DNA of 64,000 bases from Enchytraeus crypticus (GCA_905160935.1 CAJHZI010000554.1:170001-234000); one strand, 5' to 3'; shown: positions 45,681 through 58,267, numbered from the stretch's first letter. Numbers and translations are program-made. The notes: a model not told the origin generated them from the sequence alone.

Positions 45681-46089
45681 GCCTATATTCCAGCTAAGAT
45701 TTAATAATTTTACTACCATGGGAATTAAACTACATTCTCATAGAATTTAATTATTTTCAGATGTCAGTAGCTGACAGAGTTTCATGAATTTACTCTCACA
45801 AGTCTCGTAAATTAATTTTAAGTATTTTCACTCTAAACCGAAAACTACGTGACGTGACGTAGCTGTGTAATTCTATTAATAGTGTAACAGTACGGATTGG
45901 TTGTACGAAGTGCTAGTAAAATACTTGTATATAGCTATAACATTGCTATAGTGTTCTGGATTTGGCTGGTTCAAGCATCAGAATATGTTTCTTTTGCTTT
46001 TTCTCAAAAACCCTGTTCAAGGAATAATATAATAATCATATCCTCAATGATCCACCCTTAAACACACTTGAAGATCTCCCATCATTAAA

Positions 46090-46371
46090 GTGATGCAGCC
46101 TGCTGTTACTCGGTCTTCGAAATTAATTACTCTTGTGAGACCTAGCTTGCCTTCGCGCTCCAAGCTATCTAATCGTTCTTTCCAGCATGCTGCACCGCAG
46201 ATCTGGAATTCTTTTCCATCCAATCTTCGAAAATCTTCGTTTGAGTCAAATCTGCCATTGCTTTCTCACGAGCAGCTCCATAAGCAGTTGAAGATCTATC
46301 CTTTCCATCTCTTGTTTCTATCCAGTGTCCTTGAGCACTCAAACCTCTATTTTTTTGTTATTTTGGACTGA
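46090..46371 (+). pseudogene. CR1/L2-like LINE ORF2 C-terminal fragment
   Basis: A frame of 93 codons contains NRSFQHAAPQIWNSFPSNLR and a following Lys-Ser-Ser-Phe-Glu-Ser segment. It resembles the extreme C-terminal 'FSY-AP-LWN-LP---R' motif of CR1/L2 reverse-transcriptase proteins. No upstream reverse-transcriptase core is present, so this is a 5'-truncated copy. A family C fragment follows at 46360-46420. Confidence 0.6.
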
Positions 46372-46445
46372 ATTTCTGGATTTTGGAATGTACACCGTTT
46401 GGGATTTTGTCTCAACAGCGTACGATATCACAAGAATAACGGCAT

Positions 46446-46580
46446 CTCAGAAGGAATGTTATATATGATTTAGATATTCACTCAAATGTGGACATAAACA
46501 GGAAAAGGGAAGATATAGAAATGAATGGCAGCGTTATATACCATGGACCAGACAGTAAGCAGTGCATTAAGAGACAGAGA
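46446..46580 (+). mobile_element. LINE 3' end fragment
   Basis: CACTCAAATGTGGACATAAACAGGAAAAG, shortened here to its key words, is followed by GCGTTATATACCATGGACC and GCAGTGCATTAAGAGA, the shared LINE tail. Confidence 0.65.
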
Positions 46581-46877
46581 GTGTTTGATATTGTCATGGA
46601 TGACAGTATCGCTCTAATTGTAGTTATGATATTCCGATTCTACTATTATTTCTCAATGAACCAGAACCCGGTAACCATGTTATTTCTCAGAGGACAAGAC
46701 TTACGCTTGAGGTACTTGGCTGGGTTTATTTATCTTCTCACATATAATAAGCATTTCCACTTCGTACTGATAAACCATCGCGATATTTCAAAATTACAGG
46801 AAACTTCAGAGGTCCATACTCTGATGTGATATTACCATGAAACTGTTAAAGCATTTTCATCATTTAAAAACCTCATT

Positions 46878-47142
<265 letters not shown>

Positions 47143-47159
47143 GCATATTCCAAATCATG

Positions 47160-47524
47160 TATATATCATACGCATACGCTGTATTAGATATTACTGATTT
47201 TATATCATTTTAAATGTATTAAATTTAATCTCGTAATGTGATATTTTAGAGGCGCGGAAAAGCTGTAACCTCTCAGCTACTGTATATTATTAATCTGTCT
47301 GTTTATATTTACTATTTTACGCAGAGCTCTCCAGTCCATGCTCCAGAGTCCGTGAAAGTTTGTTGAAACTTTCAAGGCTGTGCAAACAACAACAACAACA
47401 GCTGATGAATCCCACTAATTTGGCAACAGTGACTGACTGAGCATAGCCTTCCATTCATGAAATATTACAATGAACCGGGAAATTTGCTGTAGTGTCTTTA
47501 TACGTAAGACTATTCTCTCGTGTT
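47160..47524. other. noncoding region
   Basis: An (AAC)n patch lies at 47389-47402. No gene was seen. Confidence 0.5.
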
Positions 47525-47830
47525 ATGTCCGGGATATTGAAGGATAAACAGCAAAGTTTAACTGCATATGTCCTAAGAAGCGGCAAAGCAATTGCTGTGG
47601 AAGGTAACGGGGAACTACATCTGAAGCCATGTGTCGTAAAAAGGCTAATTATTACAGACTGTAAATAGGTGCCCCTAATCTATAGACTGTATAAGTTATG
47701 AAAAAGGCATAGAATGTTGTGAAGTGTTTAACTTATTGATCTAAATAATGCTCTCTATGGAACGTGAAAGCTGACTGTGAGTATGAATATATACCATGGA
47801 CCTGCCACTTGACAGAGTACTAGAGAGACT
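47525..47830 (+). mobile_element. SINE-like family F copy (most complete)
   Basis: It begins TCCGGGATATTGAAGGATAA, passes GAAGCCATGTGTCG, GGAACGTGAAAGCTGACT and GAGTATGAATATATACCATG, and ends CCTGCCACTTGACAGAGTAC. Confidence 0.65.
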
Positions 47831-48219
47831 GTAAGCCTAATTAACACAATAACTAATCAAATAGCGAAAAGAGCAAAAACCTGGAGTAGGCCTACATTGG
47901 AAATTGATCAATTATTGAGGACAAGAACAAATGTGTGCAAATAGGCCTATTTCATATTTGACAGAATATTCGATATGTAGCAATTATTCAATAGTGCATC
48001 TAATTTTCATTTATTTTAATAATTGTTGCACAACAAAGTCAAATGCTTCGTACATTTTAAATTACGCTTTCACAATGAATCACTACAAATTGGGCTATAT
48101 AGGTCCAACTTGGCCAAAGCCACATTAAGAAAACTTCACATAAATCTCGCTGATACATTGCAGGTAGCCTAGACTCTGAATTCTAGATATCGATTTCTCA
48201 GTAAAAAAAGTAAACACGC

Positions 48220-48460
48220 AATATAGTGAAATGTACAACTGTGTTGCTATCTACCACTTTTAATACCACATGTTTAAACCGTTGGTTAAGTTACTATTAT
48301 TCAAATTTCCCTAAATTCAGACCTGTGAATGTCCGATATTTGTCTATCAGATCAGCGCAGCCGAGAATCGAACCCAAGAGAGTTCAATTCACCTCAGCAT
48401 CTGTCATTTAACACTTCATGACGTGTCTCTAACAACTAAGCCATTGAGATATTCTATGAT
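48220..48460 (-). mobile_element. SINE family D copy
   Basis: In reverse: CACGCAATATAGTGAAATGT, CAGACCTGTGAATGTCCG, GCAGCCGAGAATCGAACCC and CACTTCATGACGTG. Confidence 0.7.
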
Positions 48461-48723
48461 AACTAACAAACAGCGCAGCCTATGTGAAAGCTGTAGGGCC
48501 AATGACATTAGAAATGTGGAGGTGATGATTTGAGTAATAGTCATGTAAATAATGAGAGGAGTTCTGTAATTAGCCTTGAAGACGCCTCGCCGGGTGTAAA
48601 TCTGTCAGTAGACGGAAAGTTGTTCCTCAAAACTCCGCCATGTTCCCAGCCAATAGGAAAAGAGCAGAATAACTACAACATCATGAAGAGTCCTTCGTAA
48701 CGTTATTATAATTTTTATGGAGT

Positions 48724-48856
48724 TAAAAAAGCTAATGTTAACGTCAGTTTCCTCAGTCGAAAGCGATGTCAGTGACGGGAGAGCCCAGGATTTGAACCCC
48801 GCACATACTGATTTGCGGTCAAATGTCTTACCGACATCACCACTGGTTCCAGCCAA
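48724..48856 (-). mobile_element. SINE family A copy
   Basis: In reverse: GTTAACGTCAGTTTCCTCAG, GGATTTGAACCCCGCACATA, ending CACTGGTTCCAGCC. Confidence 0.85.
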
Positions 48857-49000
48857 ATATTTCTCAAATATTTCGAGTGTTGACGGGGTTAGGGATATGT
48901 CTATTATGTGAAATCGAATCGACGAATACATGTACAGCTCTCCAGTTGCACACCGGAGCTATGGAATACCCATTCCTAGAGAATCCTACGTAACGATCCA

Positions 49001-49140
49001 CTGGCTGGAGCCAGTGGCGAAGTCGGTAAGTTACTCGACCGCGGATCAGTATGTGCAGAGTTCAAATCCTGGGCTCTCCCGTCACTGTCATCGCTTTCGA
49101 GTGAGGAAACTGAAGTTAACCTTAGCTTTACCAGCTTTTT
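49001..49140 (+). mobile_element. SINE family A copy, inverted to the neighbour
   Basis: CTGGAGCCAGTGGCGAAGTCGG, GAGTTCAAATCCTGGGCTC and TTAACCTTAGCTTTACCAGC. With the 48724 copy it forms an inverted pair about 145 bp apart. Confidence 0.85.
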
Positions 49141-49263
49141 TACTGGACTGAGCCGTGGAATGATGGAAAATTATTCGACAGAGGATAATTTAATTAACTA
49201 GTAATTTAAAGCTTGAACCTGCCATTCTAACTATACAATTAATATCACGTCTTATTAATATAA

Positions 49264-49375
49264 CAGCATAGTCAGATAGAAGAAAGGCGGAAGACAGAGA
49301 ATAATGGAGGCGTTATATACCATGGACCTGCCAGTCGGCAGTGCACTATGAGAGAGAGACTAAGAGAGTCAGATA
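49264..49375 (+). mobile_element. LINE 3' end fragment
   Basis: GAAAGGCGGAAGACAG, GGCGTTATATACCATGGACC and GGCAGTGCACTATGAGAGAG. Confidence 0.65.
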
Positions 49376-49658
49376 GAAGAACTAGACCACTAAAGTTGTG
49401 TAAAGAATCGGATAGCTGCGGTCTGAGACCTTAGCAATGATTTAGCAACAATACCGACAAAGTTATTCGCCGACGGACATAAAACGTAAATAGAGGCGAA
49501 GGTTTACAACAGACTGACCTATAGTCTTACATTCACCTGTTCATCTTTCATTCAGCTGCTTGCGTAACGTTACATCAGTGGCAGGTGATTCCTAATTTTG
49601 GACTCGAGTTCATGGCAGGCAACCGACAATTGTGGATTCCTGGATATTTAGAAATATT

Positions 49659-49785
49659 TGGCTGGGGCCAGTGGCGATATCGGTAAGATATTCGACAGCG
49701 GATCAGTATGTGGTTCAAATTCTGTTCTCGCCCGTCACTGATATCGCTTTCGATTGAGAAAACTGACGTTAACGTTAACTTTTTT
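49659..49785 (+). mobile_element. SINE family A copy
   Basis: GGCTGGGGCCAGTGGCGATAT, a B-box with a short deletion (TGTGGTTCAAATTCTG), and GAAAACTGACGTTAACGTTA. Confidence 0.75.
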
Positions 49786-50879
49786 CTTCCAGAATGGCAG
49801 GTCTATCTCATTTCTATTGGAGCGACAAATGAGAAGAATAGAAATGATCTGGAGATGGTATCTGTTTAATTGCGGCTCTTTTATTTAGATGCAGTCAACT
49901 TGACGCTCAAAAATTTTACTTGTAGTCTTTATCAAGTGGCTGGTCCAGGACACATATTCCTAGTCTGCTCTCATGCTCCGGAGAGCAACCCATCGATCAA
50001 TGCTTATGCTTTTAGTTTATTAATTCTTTTATTTTTTTCCTGTCTATAGAGCACCATACACACAATGTAAACAGTATGGTAAAAATAAAGCTTAAGAAAT
50101 ATTAACTGAAAAATAGTTGTAGACATCTTAGACATCACAATGCACTCAAAACTTAGTTAACAGTTTCTAAATAATAACCTTCTTTTACTATTTTGTAATA
50201 ATTTCACACTTAATAAAAAATATTTAAGCCCCTCTCCTTTTTACTTCAAGTTTAGTAAAATCAAACCCTGATCACATATACCAGATTCACTACGGTATTA
50301 TTTTAGTTCTGCAATTTCTCAATGCATTTATCTCAATGCATATTATGTTCCCAAATTGAAGCTATTAGGTAACAAACTGTAATATCAGCTAATGCTTTAA
50401 CAATTCGAGCTGATAGCTCTACTGAAGCGTATCGGGTTTCTAGCGTTATTTTCTGTTATTTCAAAAAGGCTTTAGGTGTTAATAGAGAATATTATGACCA
50501 GACCGCCGAATACCTTCCATTAGATTATCCTTCCACAATCATGGTGGATGGAGAAGGTTGAGGCGGAAAACTGTTTGTTTAAGTGCGCACACGATATAGA
50601 TTTCCAATGGAAGGGCGAGAATTAGACTTTGACTTTGGAGAATTCTTCGATATATTACAAGAGCTTCTTGAAGAATAAAAATAAAATAAAATAGTCCCAT
50701 TAGTTTGATAGTACTACACAATAAGCAGCACTGTCTTCACTATATTTTCTCTCTCTTAATAACGGTCAAACGGCCTATGTGCTATTATAAAGCCTATGCG
50801 CTATAATGCCAAAACTAACCCAATAACATTAAAATAGAAAGTAAATGTTTTCTGAATAAGGTTACCCGTAGATATAGAT
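49786..50879. other. noncoding region
   Basis: No frame carries a recognised domain. Confidence 0.45.
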
Positions 50880-50995
50880 TTACTGAGCCAGTTGATCGGT
50901 CAATCACGGCCGAGAGTGGATCAGTAGGTGCAGGGGTTCAAATCCAGAGTTCTCCCCGTCACTGATATGCTTTCGAGCATGAAACTGGCCTTAAA
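50880..50995 (+). mobile_element. diverged SINE family A copy
   Basis: GGATCAGTAGGTGCAGGGGTTCAAATCC (key words GGATCAGTAGGTG and GGGGTTCAAATCC), then CCCCGTCACTGATATGCTTT. Confidence 0.6.
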
Positions 50996-51574
50996 CTAGA
51001 CTCTCTCCCTTACCTTTGTAATTTAATGACTAACCTCTTTTACCAACATTATATACTTCTGAGTTTTTCCCTAAGCGGTTATTATTTATCCTAGTACTTC
51101 TATTTTCTTCTATACTCCATTTTATTTCTATGCTACTATTATTAGTTTATATCATATTGCAGTTTTCTATTCTGCTATTTTCATTTTCATTTTACTTAAT
51201 CTTTTTGGACGAAAGCAACAGAAGTCCTAGTCATCTAGTCGGTGAAATAGGAAGCGCAGACTATCAAGGATACACTCCACTTTGTTGCATGTGTTGGAGA
51301 CTTATTGGTGACGTGTGCGCGCTGTTTATAAAGACAACAAGGCGTGAGACGAGAGTTTAAACTAATAGAAAACACCGGCGTGGTCGGAATTTTATAAGAG
51401 GGGTTAGGCGTTTGCCGTAGCTAAGATTTTCTGACGAAGGGGTGTGGCAGGGGATTAGCGCTCCCAAAATTTTAGTGATTACCTTTTTGGGGATCCAATC
51501 AATACGTGAAATTACCTCAGAAGCAATAATTGTCCCTAGTTTACATGTGGTAAGGATAAGAAACAGCCTTGTGT
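50996..51574. other. noncoding region
   Basis: A plus-strand frame at 51130-51360 has a hydrophobic start and a Tyr-Gln-Gly-Tyr-Thr-Pro-Leu segment faintly like an ankyrin turn. The support is too weak to call a gene. Confidence 0.3.
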
Positions 51575-51688
51575 GAAGGGATTAACTTGCTGATCTAAGG
51601 AGTGCTCTTATGGAGCGTGAAAGCAGACTTTGAGTACGAATATGTACCTTGAACTTACCTCTTGGCTTAACACTTGAGAGAGAGAGAG

Positions 51689-51727
<39 letters not shown>

Positions 51728-51730
51728 GAA
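51575..51730 (+). mobile_element. family F 3' end running into (GA)n/(GAAA)n
   Basis: GGAGCGTGAAAGCAGACTTT, GAGTACGAATATGTACC and CTTGGCTTAACACTTGAGAG, then a GAAA-rich microsatellite. Confidence 0.65.
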
Positions 51731-51894
51731 AGAAAGTGATAAAGTGGGTTAATTTTAGCCAATATAGGCTATTATTATCTTTTTCTTCACAATGCATTTA
51801 TTACCATGTATTCATAATCTTCTACAGCAATACTTCGCTAGGTTTAATAGTACATATAATTCAAAAGTCTTAAATTTAATTACTAAAATATAAA

Positions 51895-52032
51895 AGCTGG
51901 TAAAGCTAATGTTAACGTGAGTTTCCTCAATGGAAAGCAGCATCAGTGACGGGTGAGCCCAGGATGTAAACCCCGCACATACTGATCCGCGGTCGAGTGC
52001 GTGCCTTACCGGCATCGCCGCTGGCTCCAGCA
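51895..52032 (-). mobile_element. SINE family A copy
   Basis: In reverse: AAGCTAATGTTAACGTGAG, GGATGTAAACCCCGCACATA, ending CGCTGGCTCCAGC. Confidence 0.8.
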
Positions 52033-52294
52033 AGATACAAGAGAGACAAATGATTTTTAGAATCAGCAGTGGAATAGGGATGTCTTCCAGTTTGGCCTGC
52101 ATGTAAAAGGTCAGAGATAGAGCTCAGTGTGTACCAGAAGCCTCTATCGAGTTCCTATCTAAATCAGCTCAAGTTATCATGGACCGGCACAGCTTGACTA
52201 CTAGAGGTTACACCGGGATAATATCCGCGAGATTTATCAGATCAAATATTGTTTATACAAGTTGGTCGATCTGGCTGAATGTGATTGGCGATTC

Positions 52295-52298
<4 letters not shown>

Positions 52299-52331
<33 letters not shown>

Positions 52332-52512
52332 TAATAATAATAACAATAATAATAATAACAATAATAATAACAATAATAATAATAATAATAATAAAGCTAA
52401 TATTAACGTCAGTTTCCCCACTCGAAAGCAATGTCAGTGACGGGCGAGCCCAGGATTTGAACCCCGCATCTACTGATCTGTGGTCGAATATCTTACCGAC
52501 ATTGCCACTGGC
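52299..52512 (-). mobile_element. SINE family A copy with (AAT)n tail
   Basis: A family A copy at 52394-52512 in reverse orientation. Its 3' tail has become (AAT)n/(AAC)n over 52299-52393, so the microsatellite is probably the expanded tail. Confidence 0.8.
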
Positions 52513-52579
52513 AATAATCGAACTTATTAATGTCTAATCTAAACTGGGATTCAAGGGAAGAAGATGATGTTGATGACAT

Positions 52580-53769
52580 TTAGACAGTGGGGATAAGTAC
52601 ATGTATATCACCACAAAATGTGACTGATATTCAGCTTCAATAAAATTAAAGTGTGGCAAAAAACCTATGTTATTTCGATTTTGTTGTTTAAACAAATCTC
52701 TCAAGTTTTAAATTTTAATCATTACATAAAATTGTAAACTTTTAACAGTGTTTCTGAGATTTAAGATTGACGTTTAACTTAAGCACAGGGGAATCTTTAA
52801 TTTAAATATTCTTCTGTAAATAAAGTGGCTAAACTTAACGGAACAGCAGCAAATATCACCTACCTTTTCGATAAAATTAAACTATGGCCAAAGAGTATCC
52901 ATTTTTACTGGTTACACGTAGTAACTCTAGTCTCTAACATGTCGCTTTATGATCTCCAATTTATTACTTTTTAGTAGCAAATCTAATTAATTATTGCCTT
53001 TATTTCATACCTACAGTTCATTTACGGTTTATCTAACTAAACAATAATTCAAACTATATGGTAAAATCATATACAGTCCATGCAATTGCGTTGTCAATAG
53101 GAAATCCAATTGAAGAAATAGTTCTACCAAATGAAAATACGTTCGAGGTAATATTTTTCTGCAATAATTCATATGAGTTATATGTGAAAACAGCGGTTGA
53201 AACAAATTACTCAAGAAAATGACTGTTTTCATGCAAGTTTTTACCTACTAGCTTGTTAGTACGAGAGAATCCAGACACAAAGGTCTAGCTGCTGAGCCGG
53301 TTTTGGCTTTTCAAACCAAATTCTAAACAAAATGTTAATATTTGGAGGGATATAGTGAGGAAGAAGGGAGGGGATCATAATATTACTAATTAGATTAGGA
53401 CTACTATTATGTTAATTAGATTTAGACTTATATTAGTTGTTTCAGTTTTATTTAAGTACCATAATGCTAACGTCATTCTAACATTAATTACTATCTATAA
53501 CTTATACTAAGTTTAAAACACATCATTTGTATTTGCATTATTATGAAATAAATTATTTATTTATTTAATTTACTAGATTAAAAATTATAATAATCTTAAA
53601 TAAAAAATTTAATATTGGATTTAATATAATATTAATAATATAATATTGTGTAATTACATTATTAAAATATTGCTATTTAATATTGTAATTTTTATTACAC
53701 TATTAGTATAATATTAATATAATATAATATAAATTTAATCTGGCATTAATTATATTATATTATATGATT
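52580..53769. other. AT-rich noncoding region
   Basis: A TATAATATTAAT-type low-complexity stretch fills about 53560-53770. No gene was seen. Confidence 0.55.
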
Positions 53770-53900
53770 ATGAGGAAGGCAACGGGAAGCCACCTCAGAA
53801 GCCATATTTTTCCCAAGCTATATGTTACACAAGGTATGGATAAGACATAGACTTTGTAAAGGGATTACCATGAACCTGCCAATTGGCAGTGCACTGAAGA
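53770..53900 (+). mobile_element. SINE-like family F fragment
   Basis: GAGGAAGGCAACGGGAAGCC to CCTGCCAATTGGCAGTGCAC. Confidence 0.6.
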
Positions 53901-54214
53901 AGATTATATGAATATATTATACTATTGTAATTTATTTGTTAAATTACTAATTAATTCATTTACTTATCTTATGTATTTATTGATTTATTTCCAAGTTTGC
54001 AATGAAGGCCTAACTACGTTCGCATGTTTTTATTTCCTATGAACCTACCTTACCTATCTGCGCGTGTCAGATTGCTTTAACATAAACGAAAATATATTTT
54101 CGTTCCTGAAAGCACATCAGCGACAGGTGGAACTTGATCTCTACGCTTTATATAATGATTATCAGTGGAAAGGCATATCATACCCAAGATATTTTAATAA
54201 TAAAATTGTGTTTT

Positions 54215-54670
54215 ATTCATAAAGTAACATACCGATTGGAATGCGTCCTATCCAACTCTCCTTCCTATTTCTTAATACATTTATCAACCGCCTATCTGTA
54301 CCAACTCTCTCCAGGACTTCATCTTTTGTAACCTTTTGAGTCCAGCTAATCCTCTCCATTCTTCTCCAAATTCACATTTTCAATGCCTCCAGTTCCCTGA
54401 TATCTTCCTTCCTTAAGGTCCATGTTTCACATCCATACAAGAGCCTGGTCTAAACTAAAGTTTTCGCTATCTTTATCTTCCCTGTCTTTCTTTAGACTTT
54501 TTGTTAAAAGTTCTTACCGAAGGCTACTTTTGCTTGTGCAATCATACTGAAATTTTCAGTACTGCAGTCTCACATTTCCTGTCATCAGTTATAGTAGGCT
54601 ATGACCTAAATATTTGAAACTCCTTACCTCTTCCAATTTCGTACCATTTATTTGATAAACCATAGGTCTA
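54215..54670 (-). pseudogene. LINE ORF2 C-terminal fragment
   Basis: On the minus strand it encodes, with breaks, VYQINGTKLEEVRSFKYLG (the stretch following the reverse-transcriptase core) and later the same Glu-Val-Leu-Glu-Arg-Val-Gly and Ser-Trp-Ile-Gly-His segments as 38450-38925. It is the longest fragment of this LINE in the window. Confidence 0.8.
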
Positions 54671-54915
54671 GTAATAATTAAATTTTATCAGTATAAAGCT
54701 CTGCTGAAGGTCTGAATGGTGCAGTTGGTTTTTTCCTGCCTGTATAGAATATACTAAATACTGACTTATGCAACTGCTGGATGTAACTATTTTCTTGTAA
54801 TGATATAATTCCAGGAACCTTTTCCTCTAACAACTGACAACTGTGGAGGCAACAGTTGTAGACTGGATTCACTTCAATAGGACTTAGAAGTCCCCACTGA
54901 AGAAATTTACAACAG
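54671..54915. other. noncoding region
   Basis: No recognised feature. Confidence 0.5.
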
Positions 54916-54918
54916 TAT

Positions 54919-54919
54919 C

Positions 54920-54954
<35 letters not shown>

Positions 54955-55206
54955 GAGAGAGAGAGAAAGTTAAAGAGAAAGAGTGAGAGAGAGATAAAGA
55001 GAGAGAGAGAGAGAGAAAGAAAGAGATACAGAGAGAGAGAGAGAGGGAGAGGAGAGATAGAGAGAGAGAGAGAGTGAGAATTAGTGAAAAAAAGAGAGTG
55101 TGAGAGTGAGAGAGAGTGGGTGAGATTGAGAGTGAGAGAGAGAGAGAACGTTAGAGAGAGAGAAAGAGTGAGAGAGAGTGAGAAGGAGAGAGAGAGAGTG
55201 AGAGAG

Positions 55207-55287
<81 letters not shown>

Positions 55288-55330
55288 AGATAGGCAGACA
55301 GACAGAGAGAGAGAGAGATAAAGAGAGAGC
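54919..55330. repeat. long (GA)n tract with an inner (TA)n
   Basis: About 410 bases of imperfect GA, with TA at 55207-55242. The Ser/Leu frames here are artefacts. Confidence 0.95.
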
Positions 55331-55339
55331 AGTGGCTTC

Positions 55340-55660
55340 TCGAGGGGGAATATGCCCACAACCTCTAAGATATCATGTAAAATTTTATTAAGCCCAAAAA
55401 ATATCGTGAATATGTATTTTTAATAAAGTGTGTGCTTCTCCCAAAAGTACTCCTAAAACTATTTTATTGTAATAATCATAATTATTTATGTAGACACATG
55501 AATAATTTCTAGTAATTATAATAAAAGGTAGAATTTATCAATATAATGCATATTGCAGTCTTAGATTATTATAGGCACTCAATATTTAAGTTAAGTAGAT
55601 ATATTCTACAATAGACCCAACTATTATGATAGCCTACATACTAACGAAATGGATATGGGA
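55340..55660. other. AT-rich noncoding region
   Basis: No recognised feature. Confidence 0.5.
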
Positions 55661-55664
55661 AGGT

Positions 55665-55790
55665 CTCAATGGCTCAGCGTGTAAGGGTGTTAGGTTAACG
55701 TCAGGGAGTTGTAAAACGCCTGCTACCGAGGTCCTGTGATCAATTCCCGGTAGAGCTGATCATAGAGTAAAATCTTAAGACATTCATATT
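55665..55790 (+). mobile_element. diverged tRNA-like SINE (family D relative)
   Basis: TCAATGGCTCAGCGTGTAAG (A-box-like), TGTGATCAATTCCCGGTAGA (B-box position) and CATAGAGTAAAATCTTAAG are in family D order. Confidence 0.5.
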
Positions 55791-55945
55791 TTAGGGTACC
55801 CAGGTACACCTGATGTCTTGAAGAGAAACTCTCCAAGCTTCTGACCTTGACATTAAACCCACATTTGAAAAGTAGATATGGCGTGACGTTAGAGTGTCAG
55901 CCTTTTAAACAATTGGAAAGGTTTAAAATATTATCCATCTACATG

Positions 55946-55949
<4 letters not shown>

Positions 55950-55980
<31 letters not shown>

Positions 55981-56006
55981 AACTATATCGCTTTATCTTT
56001 TATCTA

Positions 56007-56044
<38 letters not shown>

Positions 56045-56056
56045 TCTCTTTCTCTC
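55950..56056. repeat. (CT)n tract
   Basis: Two CT blocks separated by AACTATATCG-type sequence. Confidence 0.95.
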
Positions 56057-56134
56057 GCTCTGTTTTACGACGTATACACAGCTCGTATCTGGTATCATCA
56101 ATCATGTTGTTGCTGTATCACGAAGAGTTTGAGA

Positions 56135-56515
56135 GTCGATACAACAGTGTTAACACTAGTAGAGAGTCTGTACAAGAGTGTTAACACTTATAAAGAGTCG
56201 GTATAACAGTGTTAACACTAAGAGAAAGTCTATACAACAGTGTTAACATTTACATAGAGTCCATACAACAGTGTTAACACTTACATAGAGTCTGTACAAC
56301 AGTGGTAACACTAATAGAGAGTCTATACAAAAGTTTTAACACTAACAGAAAGTCTATATAACAGTGTTAACACTAATAGAAGATCTGTATAACAGTGTTA
56401 ACACTTACACAGTCCATACAACAGTGTTAACACTTACACAGAGTCTATACAACAGTGTTAACACTTGCACAGAGTCTATACAACAGTGTTAACACTTACA
56501 TATAAGCAGTTCTGA
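56135..56515. repeat. 30-bp minisatellite, 12 units, each with a palindrome
   Basis: Twelve units of AGAGTCTATACAACAGTGTT + AACACTTACAT type. Most contain the perfect 12-bp palindrome AGTGTTAACACT. Confidence 0.9.
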
Positions 56516-56784
56516 TATTTCTGACATGACATCATCATCGCTACGCCATACCATCATCATCTTCAGGCCATGACATCATCATCTTTGAGCAGTTTTTCTT
56601 TCTCTTTGATTGTATATATAAGCAGTCAGTAAGAGCCAGAGTAGGCGATCAAGACGATGGAAATAACTGTTGCGTTGAAGCATTCGACAAGATGAAACAT
56701 TTTAATAGCATTCCTCTCATCTACTAATTAGAGTCTTGTAAGTGAATAATACTGCATATCTTTGCATGCCTTCTGCCCGACAAA

Positions 56785-56785
<1 letters not shown>
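56516..56785. other. noncoding region
   Basis: A short CATGACATCATCATC repeat lies at about 56525-56585. No gene was seen. Confidence 0.5.
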
Positions 56786-56787
<2 letters not shown>

Positions 56788-56872
<85 letters not shown>

Positions 56873-57197
56873 TATCTCTATCTCCCTCTATCTCTCAATC
56901 TCTCCTCTCACCCTCTCTCTATCTCTGCCGCTCTCTCATTTTTCTGCCGCTAACTCTCTCAAACTATCTTCCTTTTCTCTCTCTCTCTCTCTCTATTTCT
57001 CTTCAGTATCTCTTTCTTATCTCTCTTTCTATCTCAGACTCTTTTCCTTTCTCATTCTATTTCTTTTATATATACTTATCCCTTACTCTTTCTTCCTCTC
57101 CCCCTCACTAATTTTCACCTTTATCTCTCTCTCTCCCTCTCTCTCCGTCCCTCTCTCTATTTCTCTCTCCGTCTCTCTCTCTCTCTCTCTATCTCAC

Positions 57198-57246
<49 letters not shown>
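56788..57246. repeat. (CT)n / (TA)n / CT-rich region
   Basis: CT at 56788-56822, TA at 56823-56865, then about 370 bases of CT-rich low complexity. The long Ser/Leu frame is an artefact. Confidence 0.9.
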
Positions 57247-57474
57247 GTATCGATGCAGTTGCAGGGAGTGAATGAACCGGAAATAATCAAATCATATAAC
57301 TACTAACAAATCGGTGTGATTATAGAATAGAAACAGATCCGATCGCCTCCCACATCAGAGGAGTTCCAGCAAAGCGCTCAGCATGTCCATGTGGACTGAT
57401 CCAGTGCAAGAGTAGCAGCTACATTTTTCTTTTATTTACTTCTTTTTATTAACGTTAAATTCACATGGTTACTC

Positions 57475-57695
57475 TCATGACAGTGCATTCGGTTAATGAA
57501 CGCCTAGGATCCAGCAACTGCCACTAAATTACTGAAAGAATGGAATTTTTTAGAAGATAGTTTAAATGATTATGCGGCGTGGAAGAGAAAGGAACGGAGT
57601 AAGATTAGATTAAATACGATTAATTAAGGCTAGATAAGATTAGTATCTCGAACCTAGCTAAACTGGGATTCAAGAGAAGATGATGATGATGGCTA
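57475..57695 (+). mobile_element. SINE family B copy
   Basis: ACAGTGCATTCGGTTAATGA to AAACTGGGATTCAAGAGAAG and GATGATGATG. Confidence 0.65.
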
Positions 57696-57699
57696 TTCC

Positions 57700-58020
57700 C
57701 TAAACATACCAGGTTTTTCTGCTGTTTTCGTATGTGTTCTTTAATCTTAAAGATCACATTGTATCGAATGATCAGCCGCAATGATATCTACCATTTTGTG
57801 AGCCTTATGTTTAAATATTTGCGAAGCTCATAGTCAATTATCCATATTACCAGTCCTGTGAATATCCAAAACTTTACTGTTTGATAAAGCTCTACCGAGA
57901 ATTGATCATACGACATCAGGAACATGATAATGATTCTAAACACAATGTGTCATTTGAACATTGCTGTCATGATGTAGTAAATTTGTAACTGATACATTGA
58001 ACTCTTAATAATATTAATAC
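57700..58020. other. noncoding region
   Basis: No recognised feature beyond a possible reversed family D trace at about 57840-57970. Confidence 0.4.
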
Positions 58021-58021
58021 A

Positions 58022-58255
58022 ATGAATGTCTTAATAGCGTAGGGGTAACGTCATGAAGTTTTAAATGACAGATCCTGAGGTGAATTGAACTCTCGTGGGT
58101 TCGAATCCCAACCGCGCTGATCTGAGAGTAAAATCCCGGACATTCACTGGACTGGCTACACGGAAAATGGACAAAATTGCCTAACGGATTTAACATGTGG
58201 TATTAAAAGTGATAGATATCAACGTAGCTGATCATTTCACTATAATGTGTGTTAT
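58022..58255 (+). mobile_element. SINE family D copy (well preserved)
   Basis: AATGTCTTAATAGCGTAGGG, GTGGGTTCGAATCCCAACCG, ending GATCATTTCACTATAATG. Confidence 0.8.
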
Positions 58256-58267
58256 TATTATTATTAT

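Noticed and set aside
50539-50721. Short minus-strand hydrophobic frame
   Set aside because: No recognised domain and no splice signals that extend it.
51130-51360. Possible gene with an ankyrin-like turn
   Set aside because: A single faint motif, no splice or second repeat support, and a stop soon after.
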